From Desulfolinea sp964487745 (GTDB taxonomy: Bacteria; Chloroflexota; Anaerolineae; Anaerolineales; Villigracilaceae): DNA of 64,000 bases. Positions 35,050-41,986 of this stretch are shown piece by piece. Within the stretch, counting starts at the first letter, position 1. Every line of letters starts with the position of its first letter. The notes below the pieces were generated by a model. The model was given only the letters and a program-made list of their open reading frames with translations. It searched no databases and was not told the origin of the DNA. The translations under genes were made by a program, and so were the position numbers. Location: positions 1-64,000 of the forward strand of contig CAZASG010000017.1 in the NCBI GenBank assembly GCA_964487745.1, in the 5' to 3' direction.

Positions 35050-35078
35050 TTGACGCTCTTTCAAGGGGAAAGTATCAT
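35050..35078 (+). promoter_or_regulatory. Promoter of groESL
   Basis: TTGACG (35050-35055), a 17-base spacer and TATCAT (35073-35078). The predicted transcript start is at about 35085, directly before the CIRCE inverted repeat. Confidence 0.85.
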
Positions 35079-35088
35079 ACGGGCGTTA

Positions 35089-35115
35089 TTAGCACTCTGA
35101 GGCTTAGGGTGCTAA
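35089..35115 (+). promoter_or_regulatory. CIRCE operator (HrcA-binding site)
   Basis: TTAGCACTC, a 9-base spacer and GGGTGCTAA match the CIRCE consensus TTAGCACTC-N9-GAGTGCTAA except for one base. It lies in the 5' leader of groESL, so heat-shock control by the HrcA repressor is expected. hrcA is not in the window. Confidence 0.93.
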
Positions 35116-35142
35116 AACTTTGTCTAAGGAACTTTTGCTCAA

Positions 35143-35442
35143 ATGACCTCAACCCTCAAACCCCTCGGTGACCGCGTTATCGTCGAACCGATCGAGAAAG
35201 ATGAAATCTCAGCTGGTGGCATCGCCCTGCCCGGAACCGCGCAGGAAGAACCCCAGCGTGGGATCGTTGTGGCTGTTGGCCCCGGTTTACGGGATACAGA
35301 GGGCAAGCGTATTGCGCTGGATGTTGCTGTTGGCGATAAGATCGTTTTTGCACGTTACGGCGGCTCAGCGTTGAAGCATGAGAGTAAAAAGTTTCTTATC
35401 TTACGTGAAGAAGAAATTCTTGCCATAATCGAAAATAAATAA
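35143..35442 (+). CDS. groS: Co-chaperonin GroES
   Basis: A 99-residue 10-kDa chaperonin that caps GroEL. It starts STLKPLGDRVIVEPIEKDEISAGGIALPGTA, with the mobile loop at about 18-35, and contains VGDKIVFARYGG. The length matches the family. The gene is 23 bases ahead of groL, under a CIRCE-controlled promoter. Confidence 0.96.
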   Translation: MTSTLKPLGDRVIVEPIEKDEISAGGIALPGTAQEEPQRGIVVAVGPGLRDTEGKRIALDVAVGDKIVFARYGGSALKHESKKFLILREEEILAIIENK

Positions 35443-35465
35443 ATTCTTTTTGGAGGATTGACCCC

Positions 35466-37106
35466 ATGGCTAAACAACTCATTTTTTCAGAAGAAGCACG
35501 CCGCAGCCTTAAAGAAGGCATCGACGTACTCGCCAACGCAGTTTCCACTACGCTTGGTCCCAAAGGGCGCAACGTTGCCCTCGATCGCAAATTTGGCTCT
35601 CCCACCATCACCCACGACGGTGTGACCGTTGCCAAAGAGATCGAACTCGAAGACCCCTTCCAGAATATGGGCGCGCAGCTTCTCAAGGAAGCCGCCACCA
35701 AAACCAACGACATTGCCGGTGACGGCACCACCACATCCACCGTTTTGGCGCACGCCATCGTAACTGAAGGCCTCAAGACCCTCGCCGCTGGCTCCAATGC
35801 TATGCTCCTGAAGCGCGGTATCGAAAAAGCTGCCAAAGCTGTTGCTGAAAAGATCAGCGACCTTTCCATTGAGCTTTCTTCAAAAGAAGAGATCGCCAAT
35901 GTAGCTTCCATCTCCGCCCAGGATCGTATGATCGGTGAATTGATCGCCGACGTGATGGATAAAGTCGGTAACGACGGCGTTATCACCGTTGAAGAATCCA
36001 AAGGCTTGCAGTTCGAGACCGAATATGTCGAAGGTATGCAGTTCGATCGTGGTTATCTCTCCCCCTATTTCATCACTGATGCCGACAGCATGGAATCTGT
36101 GATCGAAGAACCCTATATCCTCATCCACGAAAAGAAGATCTCCTCCGCACAGGACTTGGTTCCTTTGCTGGAAAAACTGATCCAGATCGGCAAACGTGAC
36201 CTCGTCATCCTCGCTGAAGATATTGACGGCGAAGCCCTCGCTACTTTGGTTCTCAACAAGTTGCGCGGTATGCTCAACGTTTTGGCTGTCAAAGCTCCTG
36301 GATTTGGTGATCGCCGCAAAGCCATGATGAACGACATCGCCATCCTGACCGGCGGCACCGTCATCTCCGAAGAGACCGGTGGCAAACTCGATACCGCTTC
36401 CCTCGATGATCTTGGTCGCGCTGAAAAGGTTGTCTCCGACAAAGAGAACACCACCATCGTCAGCGGCAAGGGCGATAGCGCCCAGATCAAAGGCCGTGTT
36501 GAACAGATCCGCGTTGAGATCGACAAGAGCACCAGCGACTACGACCGCGAAAAATTGCAGGAACGTCTCGCCAAGCTCTCCGGCGGCGTTGCCATCATCC
36601 GTGTTGGCGCAGCCACCGAAACCGAGCTCAAAGAAAAGAAACATCGCGTCGAAGACGCCCTCTCCGCTACCCGCGCGGCAGTCGAAGAAGGTATCGTTCC
36701 TGGTGGTGGCGTAGCCCTCATCAATGGCGCTGAAGCCCTCGAAGGCCTCAAAGGCGACAACGACGACGAGCAGACCGGCATCAATATCGTTGCCAAAGCC
36801 CTCTCCGTCCCGATGCGCAAGATCGCTGAAAACGCTGGTAAAGACGGCTCCGTCATCGTCGAGAACGTCCGCCGCGAAAAAGACAGCAAAGTTGGCTACA
36901 ATGTTCTTTCCGACGAATATGTCGACATGATCAAAGCTGGCGTCATCGACCCCGCTAAAGTTACCCGCGGCGCACTCGAAAACGCAGCCTCCATCGCAGC
37001 GATGATCCTGACCACCGAAGCACTCATCACCGATGTGCCAGAAGAAGCTGGCGCAGCTCCCGCTATGCCCCCCGGAGGAATGGGCGGCATGGGCGGCATG
37101 ATGTAA
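35466..37106 (+). CDS. groL: Chaperonin GroEL
   Basis: A 546-residue ATP-dependent chaperonin subunit. Diagnostic parts are TLGPKGRNVALDRKFGSPTITHDGVTVAKEIELEDP, GDGTTTSTVLAHA (about 85-97), the apical region with ILIHEKKIS and the C-terminal GGMGGMM tail. All standard ATP-binding residues can be found (DGTTT). GGAGG precedes the ATG. It is followed by a strong terminator. Confidence 0.97.
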   Translation: MAKQLIFSEEARRSLKEGIDVLANAVSTTLGPKGRNVALDRKFGSPTITHDGVTVAKEIELEDPFQNMGAQLLKEAATKTNDIAGDGTTTSTVLAHAIVTEGLKTLAAGSNAMLLKRGIEKAAKAVAEKISDLSIELSSKEEIANVASISAQDRMIGELIADVMDKVGNDGVITVEESKGLQFETEYVEGMQFDRGYLSPYFITDADSMESVIEEPYILIHEKKISSAQDLVPLLEKLIQIGKRDLVILAEDIDGEALATLVLNKLRGMLNVLAVKAPGFGDRRKAMMNDIAILTGGTVISEETGGKLDTASLDDLGRAEKVVSDKENTTIVSGKGDSAQIKGRVEQIRVEIDKSTSDYDREKLQERLAKLSGGVAIIRVGAATETELKEKKHRVEDALSATRAAVEEGIVPGGGVALINGAEALEGLKGDNDDEQTGINIVAKALSVPMRKIAENAGKDGSVIVENVRREKDSKVGYNVLSDEYVDMIKAGVIDPAKVTRGALENAASIAAMILTTEALITDVPEEAGAAPAMPPGGMGGMGGMM

Positions 37107-37122
37107 GCTCAAAGTGAAAATT

Positions 37123-37153
37123 AGTAAGGGCGGGTCTAAGACCCGCCCTTACT
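37123..37153 (+). terminator. Terminator of groESL
   Basis: 13-bp arms AGTAAGGGCGGGT and ACCCGCCCTTACT with a five-base loop, followed by TTTTT, 17 bases after the groL stop. Confidence 0.92.
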
Positions 37154-37174
37154 TTTTAAGCCCCACCCCCTCTG

Positions 37175-37226
37175 CTCTCTTTGGTTCTCCCCCAAATTCC
37201 AGAATTTGGGGGAGAACCAAAGAGAG
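37175..37226. repeat. Long perfect palindrome, CCCCCAAATT family
   Basis: 25-bp perfect arms flank a two-base loop. The core CTCCCCCAAATTCC recurs at 54629-54761 and resembles 62549-62573. The right arm ends two bases before the -10 element of the downstream lipoprotein gene, so the palindrome forms part of its promoter region. Confidence 0.75.
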
Positions 37227-37227
37227 G

Positions 37228-37233
37228 TATAAT
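37228..37233 (+). promoter_or_regulatory. -10 element placed for a leaderless start
   Basis: Consensus TATAAT with 7 bases to the ATG at 37241, predicting transcription from about the start codon itself. The -35 would lie inside the right arm of the palindrome. Confidence 0.55.
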
Positions 37234-37240
37234 TCGCCCG

Positions 37241-38140
37241 ATGTTAAAACGAATGAGAAATACCCGAACTTGCTACCTTTTCTTGGCAATTTCCATCATC
37301 CTGATATTAACCGCCTGTGGCGGGGATGCAACTATCGCTCCCGAGCCTTCGCTTGCTCCCGTTACCGAAACATCTGCCCCGCCCACGGCAACTTCCGTCC
37401 CGGCTGCGGCGCGGGTGAACGATGAAGTGATCTCACTCGAAGAATTCAATGCGGAATTGCTCCGCTTCCAAAATGCACAAACTGAATTAGGAAATACTGT
37501 TTCTGTTGAAGAGGCAAGCGAGATCGTATTGAACGATTTTATCGACCAAGTATTGCTTGCACAGGGTGCGCATGAGGCGGGGTTCACGCTCGAAGATGCC
37601 GCTCTTGATGAACGGGTTACGGCATTGGCGGCAGAAATTGGGGGTGCAGAGAATCTGTCCACTTGGCTGGCAAGCCACGGGTATACGGACGAATCGTTCC
37701 GTCAATCCCTGAGACGTGCTGTAGAAGCTGCCTGGATGCGTGACAATATCCTTACAAATTTGTCTGGTACCGCCGAACAGGTACACGCTCAACAAATTTT
37801 GCTCTATAATCGGGAAACAGCCGAAGATATTCAATCCAAATTACAAAGTGGTATTGAGTTTTCTGATCTGGCGGCTGCGTATGACCCGAAGACAAACGGA
37901 GAGCTAGGCTGGTTCCCGCGTGGTTATTTGCTCGAAGCCAGTATTGAAGAGGTCGCTTTTTCACTGCCGATCGGTGTGCCGAGCGAGATCATCGAAACCG
38001 AAGTAGGTTTTCACATTATCATGGTTTTAGAGCGTGCAGAAGAACGTCCGCTTTCGCCTGATGCATTGCTGACGTTGCAGGAGCAGGCTTTGAGAAATTG
38101 GCTCCAGAGACAACGCGAAGCGAGTAATATAGAGCAATAA
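37241..38140 (+). CDS. PpiC-type peptidyl-prolyl isomerase lipoprotein
   Basis: A 299-residue secreted lipoprotein: signal sequence with lipobox LTAC (C25), a Pro/Thr spacer (about 30-55), a SurA/PrsA-like helical domain (about 60-180), then a parvulin-type rotamase domain (about 185-290) with QVHAQQILLYNRETAEDIQSKLQSG and FSDLAAAYDPKTNGELGWFPRG. It should help fold exported proteins on the outer face of the membrane. The ATG at 37241 is used instead of an upstream in-frame ATG because the signal peptide then begins directly. The next gene is 27 bases away. Confidence 0.88.
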   Translation: MLKRMRNTRTCYLFLAISIILILTACGGDATIAPEPSLAPVTETSAPPTATSVPAAARVNDEVISLEEFNAELLRFQNAQTELGNTVSVEEASEIVLNDFIDQVLLAQGAHEAGFTLEDAALDERVTALAAEIGGAENLSTWLASHGYTDESFRQSLRRAVEAAWMRDNILTNLSGTAEQVHAQQILLYNRETAEDIQSKLQSGIEFSDLAAAYDPKTNGELGWFPRGYLLEASIEEVAFSLPIGVPSEIIETEVGFHIIMVLERAEERPLSPDALLTLQEQALRNWLQRQREASNIEQ

Positions 38141-38167
38141 ATCCTTTTTACAGGATGGAGAGTTTCT

Positions 38168-38926
38168 ATGGCAGATTTTGACTATACCGACGATATGTTT
38201 ACCGAGGAAGAACCTGAGAAGAAAAATATCAGCATTGATACGCTGGATATTTTCTCTATTCTTCTTTTGATCGGTGCAGCCTGTTTGGGTGCATATTTTC
38301 TGCTGGTTTTCATTAACCCCTTTACGGCGCTAAACCCAATGCCGCCCAATACACCGATCCCGCCGGTCATTGTCCCTACGGCGACGATCACGCCGATCCA
38401 GCTCGATGAGTTGTGGACGGCAACCCCGACTATTCAGCCGACGATCACAGAAACACCGCGACCGACCTTTACACCGATCCCGACCAATACGCCTTTGGTG
38501 CTTTTTGAACCGACGGCGACCGAAGAGCCGCCTACGGCAACCCCAACGCCGGGTATGCCCTTTGAAGCGGAGATCCAGAATATCGACAGCACGATCATCC
38601 ACCCCGATACGGGCTGTAATTGGCTTGGTATAGGCGGGACTGTCGAAGATATGGACAAGAGCCCGATCCTGGGTGTTGTCATTCGCGTACAGGGCACCTT
38701 GGTGGGTAGCACAGTCGATATGACGACGGTTTCCGGCGTAAGCCCCTCTTACGGTAAATCCGGGTTTGAGTTTGTTCTGGGTGAAGCCCCCTTACCCTCG
38801 AACGAGACATTGTATATTCGTCTTTTCGATCAGGCTGGCTTACCCCTCTCAGATGAAATTCGTTTTAGTACTTCAGCGGAGTGTAATCAGAATCTGGTCT
38901 TGATTCGGTTCAGGAAAGTACGCTAA
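38168..38926 (+). CDS. Membrane-anchored protein with Pro/Thr linker
   Basis: A 252-residue protein of unknown function: acidic cytosolic N-terminus, one transmembrane helix (about 30-55), a long Pro/Thr stalk (about 58-125, with PTATITP and FTPIPTNTP units), then an extracytoplasmic domain of about 120 residues containing NIDSTIIHPDTGCNWLGIGGTVED and a C-terminal FSTSAECNQNLVLIRF. The cysteine pair (about 147 and 242) may form a disulfide. It is 27 bases after the PpiC-type lipoprotein, which could fold it. GGATGGAG precedes the ATG. A terminator follows. Confidence 0.68.
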   Translation: MADFDYTDDMFTEEEPEKKNISIDTLDIFSILLLIGAACLGAYFLLVFINPFTALNPMPPNTPIPPVIVPTATITPIQLDELWTATPTIQPTITETPRPTFTPIPTNTPLVLFEPTATEEPPTATPTPGMPFEAEIQNIDSTIIHPDTGCNWLGIGGTVEDMDKSPILGVVIRVQGTLVGSTVDMTTVSGVSPSYGKSGFEFVLGEAPLPSNETLYIRLFDQAGLPLSDEIRFSTSAECNQNLVLIRFRKVR

Positions 38927-38943
38927 TTTATTCCCTTAAACTG

Positions 38944-38976
38944 AGACACCGAGTATTTTCAAAATACTCGGTGTCT
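38944..38976 (+). terminator. Terminator, sister of the palindrome at 34957
   Basis: Perfect 16-bp arms AGACACCGAGTATTTT and AAAATACTCGGTGTCT with a single C loop, followed by TTTTT. The sequence equals the 34957 palindrome core with a C/G pair changed to T/A on both arms. Confidence 0.9.
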
Positions 38977-38999
38977 TTTTTTAAAACTATGCGGATAAT

Positions 39000-39917
39000 C
39001 TAGATTTCTACATTCCAATCTGAATATTTTGGATTCTTGCCACGGACAATATCGAAGAAAAGTTCGCGCAATTTCGATGCCACCGGTCCCATCACACCTT
39101 CACCAACGGGGCGGTGATCTACTTTGGTGATCGCAGTCACTTGTGCAGCAGTGCCGGTCATGAAGAGTTCATCACAGATGTAGGCTTCGGTACGGTCAAT
39201 GGCACGCTCGACGACCTTCATGCCTAATTCTTTCTCTGCCACTTCCATGATCGAGCGGCGGGTGATGCCCTCAAGGATATTCTGGTTCACCGATGGCGTA
39301 TAAAGTATGCCATCGCGTACCATGAAAATGTTTTCAGCGCTGCCTTCAGAAAGATGCCCGTCTTGTGTCAGCACCAATGCCTCATCGAAACCAGCGAGTA
39401 CCGCATCTGTTTTGATGAATGCAGAATTCGCATAGGCGCCGCTGACCTTCCCGCGAGCGGGGATGACGTTGTCATCCAGCCGTCGCCAGGATGAGATTGT
39501 CACATGTGCGTTGGTATCGTTTGAGACGTATTTCCCAAAAGGTAATGCCACAATGCTGAACTCAGCACCTACGTCGTGGAGTCTTACCCCGATAATCTCA
39601 TCCGACAAATAAGCCAAAGGGCGGATATAGACATCTTCAGTGTAATCGCTCTTTTTGATTAACTCAATTGTATACCGGGTCAGGCTTTCGGGGGTTTCAT
39701 CAAAGCTCATCAGCATCATCTTGGCTGTGTTCAGAAAGCGACGATAATGATCATGGGGGCGGAAAAGATAAAGTTTCCCATTCTCATCATTTAAATAAGC
39801 ACGTACCCCGCCAAAAATACCCGTACCGTAATTTAATGCGTGTGTTAGAACGCCTACTTTCGCCTCGGCGTAAGGGACGATTTTCCCCTCAAAATAAGCA
39901 TATTTCGGTAAACTCAT
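39000..39917 (-). CDS. ilvE: Branched-chain amino acid aminotransferase
   Basis: A 305-residue class IV PLP enzyme that interconverts branched-chain amino acids and 2-oxo acids. Signatures: PYAEAKVGVLTHALNYGTGIFGGVRAY near the N-terminus, the PLP-lysine region KVSGAYANSAFIKTDAVLAG, and GHLSEGSAENIFMVRDGILYTPSVNQNILEGITR. The start at 39917 (MSLPKYAYFEG) is set because GGAGG stands 5 bases before it; a TTG 21 bases further upstream has no such site. It is monocistronic and converges on the terminator at 38944. Confidence 0.94.
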   Translation of the reverse strand: MSLPKYAYFEGKIVPYAEAKVGVLTHALNYGTGIFGGVRAYLNDENGKLYLFRPHDHYRRFLNTAKMMLMSFDETPESLTRYTIELIKKSDYTEDVYIRPLAYLSDEIIGVRLHDVGAEFSIVALPFGKYVSNDTNAHVTISSWRRLDDNVIPARGKVSGAYANSAFIKTDAVLAGFDEALVLTQDGHLSEGSAENIFMVRDGILYTPSVNQNILEGITRRSIMEVAEKELGMKVVERAIDRTEAYICDELFMTGTAAQVTAITKVDHRPVGEGVMGPVASKLRELFFDIVRGKNPKYSDWNVEI

Positions 39918-40097
39918 TATAGCCTCCAATGCGATCAACTAATTTCGAGTGATTATATTACCACGAAGAATGGTTGAGATTATCCTTTAGCTCATTTTTA
40001 TTTGGATAATTTCTCGTCTCCTTTGAGAAATTGGAGAGAGTTGTATTTTAGTTTAGAATAAGGCTGGATCCACTGCAAATAAATAAAAGGAGTAAGA

Positions 40098-40418
40098 ATG
40101 GCATTCGTTGAACTTTCTACCATCAATGAGAAAGAGATTGTCCCTGGTTTTCACGGAAAATTTGTGCACGGTGATAATGTGACGACGGTTTTCTGGCGGA
40201 TCGAAGCCGGTGCCGAATTGCCTGAACATGCACATCCGCATGAGCAGGTTTCTGTACTAACTTCCGGGAAATTTGAAATGACCTTGGATGGGGAAACACG
40301 CCAACTTGAAGAGGGGACTGTAGCTGTGATCCCCTCGAATGTGCCACATTCAGGCGTCGCTATCACAGATTGCACCATTATGGATGTTTTCTATCCCGTT
40401 CGGGACGATTATCGCTAA
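40098..40418 (+). CDS. Cupin-domain protein
   Basis: A 106-residue single-cupin protein. The two conserved motifs are present: GAELPEHAHPHEQVSVLTSGKFE (about 39-61), with the metal-binding His-His-Glu pattern, and VIPSNVPHSGVAI (about 77-89) with a third histidine. It probably binds a divalent metal and either senses or transforms a small organic ligand. AAAGGAG precedes the ATG. The gene 110 bases downstream encodes a DUF166 protein in the same direction, which may be its operon partner. Confidence 0.85.
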   Translation: MAFVELSTINEKEIVPGFHGKFVHGDNVTTVFWRIEAGAELPEHAHPHEQVSVLTSGKFEMTLDGETRQLEEGTVAVIPSNVPHSGVAITDCTIMDVFYPVRDDYR

Positions 40419-40528
40419 AAAAAGTTGCTCTCTACCAAGTTGCACTTTAGTACGATACGGACTTACCAGAAATACGTCGCCGAGGACAGTACCCAGAACA
40501 GGGTATGGTGGTTGGAGAAAAGAACCAG

Positions 40529-41269
40529 ATGGATATTTTAGTTTTATATCAAGGCACCTATGGCCAGCGGATCGTTGATAATGTGAAACAGCAGGCCCCG
40601 GATAACTGGCAGGTCAAGACCTTCATCTTGCCAGATGCTTTACCAGTCATTGTGGATGAGCCCGAGGAATTCCTGCCAGACGATTTCCCAGTAGCAGATT
40701 TGTTGCTATATTTGGCTGAAACCTCTCAAGCCGCTCAATTGATGCCCGGTGCTGTCCGCCTGAGTGGAGCCTGTGCGGTCGTTGCCCCGGTTGATAATAA
40801 TGCCTGGATTCCAGCCGGTTTGCGGAGCCAATTGAAGAATGAACTGAGTTCATTATCCGCTGTGGTTGTTTTTTCCGAACCTTTTTGCACTCTCACCGAA
40901 GAGTTGATCTACGAACAAACCGAATTGGAACCCAGGCAAGCAGAAGTTCTGAAAAATTTCCTGGAATACTTTGGGCGACCTCGTTTAAGCCTTACGCTGA
41001 ACGAGGATGAAACGATCAAGGAAGTAATTATTGAGCGTGGAGCAGCTTGTGGTTCCAGTCAATATGCTGCTGAACGACTGCGCGGGATTCCTGTCTCTGA
41101 AGCTGTCCCTCAGGGCGGATTAATCTGTCTTCATTATCCCTGCCTGGCTTCCATGAAACCCACCAGACCAAAAGATGGCGTCGAAAATTTGATGCACCTT
41201 TCGGGTATCATTTTTAATGAGGAATTGACAAAGGCATTGCAGGCAGCGATATCAGAAAACAAATCTTAG
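40529..41269 (+). CDS. DUF166-family protein
   Basis: A 246-residue protein of the DUF166 family (annotated in archaea as thymidylate-synthase-like, without biochemical proof). It starts MDILVLYQGTYGQRIVDNV and has an Ala/Cys-rich C-terminal part, GAACGSSQYAAERL near 180-193 and CLHYPCLAS near 207-215, with three invariant-looking cysteines that could bind a metal or iron-sulfur cluster. An in-frame ATG at 40505 gives 8 more residues. Neither start has a strong ribosome binding site; 40529 fits the family better. The enzymatic role is unknown. Confidence 0.7.
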   Translation: MDILVLYQGTYGQRIVDNVKQQAPDNWQVKTFILPDALPVIVDEPEEFLPDDFPVADLLLYLAETSQAAQLMPGAVRLSGACAVVAPVDNNAWIPAGLRSQLKNELSSLSAVVVFSEPFCTLTEELIYEQTELEPRQAEVLKNFLEYFGRPRLSLTLNEDETIKEVIIERGAACGSSQYAAERLRGIPVSEAVPQGGLICLHYPCLASMKPTRPKDGVENLMHLSGIIFNEELTKALQAAISENKS

Positions 41270-41312
41270 CGAACACAATCGTGCTTGTATTTGAAAAAGA
41301 GAAAAAACACCC

Positions 41313-41340
41313 TTGACGAGAAAATTGTTTTATATATAAT
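41313..41340 (+). promoter_or_regulatory. Promoter and probable operator of the PadR gene
   Basis: TTGACG (41313-41318), a 16-base spacer and TATAAT (41335-41340). The promoter sits within the symmetric AT-rich block TATATAATTATTTATATATA (41333-41352). A similar TTTATATAT block lies at about 41949-41957, before the next gene, so a shared PadR operator is plausible. Confidence 0.65.
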
Positions 41341-41364
41341 TATTTATATATAAAGGATTTACTT

Positions 41365-41913
41365 ATGCTCAAATACGTTTTACTTGGTTTCCTCAACTAC
41401 ACCCCCATGACTGGCTACGAACTCAAACAATTCATGGATGAGTCCACAGCCAACTTCTGGCATGCAAAACAAAGCCAAATCTACACCACGCTCAAAAAAC
41501 TGGAAGAAAATGGGATGGTCGAATCACATATCGAAGCCCAGGAGGGACGCCCCGACCGCCGCGTTTACGAACTCACCGAAACGGGACGAAACGACCTTAA
41601 CCTTTGGCTTGCTCAGCCCGAAACAACATTGCAGCAGCGAAAAGAAAGCTTGCTCGTTAAACTCTTCTTTTCAGCGAATACCGATAAAGAAAAAATGCTC
41701 ACTCAATTACGTCTGCTGCGTGATCTACACCAACGAAAAATGGAACATTACGAAATAGCGACAGATCAATTCATCCGCCAAATCGCGACGGGTATGCCCC
41801 AATTTGAAAAAGATGCCGAGCTTTGGGATGCCACCCGCCGCTTCGGCGTACTCTTCGAAGAGATGTTCGTCCGCTGGCTCGATGAGACCATTGAAAAAAT
41901 CGAGAAGTGGTAG
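41365..41913 (+). CDS. PadR-family transcriptional regulator
   Basis: A 182-residue repressor. The N-terminal winged helix (about 1-80) starts LKYVLLGFLNYTPMTGYELKQFM, with recognition region FWHAKQSQIYTTLKKLEENGMV and wing GRPDRRVYELTETG. The C-terminal helices (about 100-182) form the dimerisation domain. It is typical of PadR subfamily s2 (phenolic-acid or drug-responsive regulators). It ends 73 bases before the oxidoreductase gene that it likely controls, and probably autoregulates. Confidence 0.9.
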   Translation: MLKYVLLGFLNYTPMTGYELKQFMDESTANFWHAKQSQIYTTLKKLEENGMVESHIEAQEGRPDRRVYELTETGRNDLNLWLAQPETTLQQRKESLLVKLFFSANTDKEKMLTQLRLLRDLHQRKMEHYEIATDQFIRQIATGMPQFEKDAELWDATRRFGVLFEEMFVRWLDETIEKIEKW

Positions 41914-41986
41914 GGGGTTTCTCTTTTTTTGCTCGCTAATATAAAAATTTATATATCATTTGTTGATTATCGAGGAGAAATAAAAT

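Noticed and set aside
35880..37112. A 410-codon antisense frame opposite groL
   Set aside because: It mirrors the codon bias of groL (Gly/Val/Asp-rich) and has no ribosome binding site; it is a shadow.
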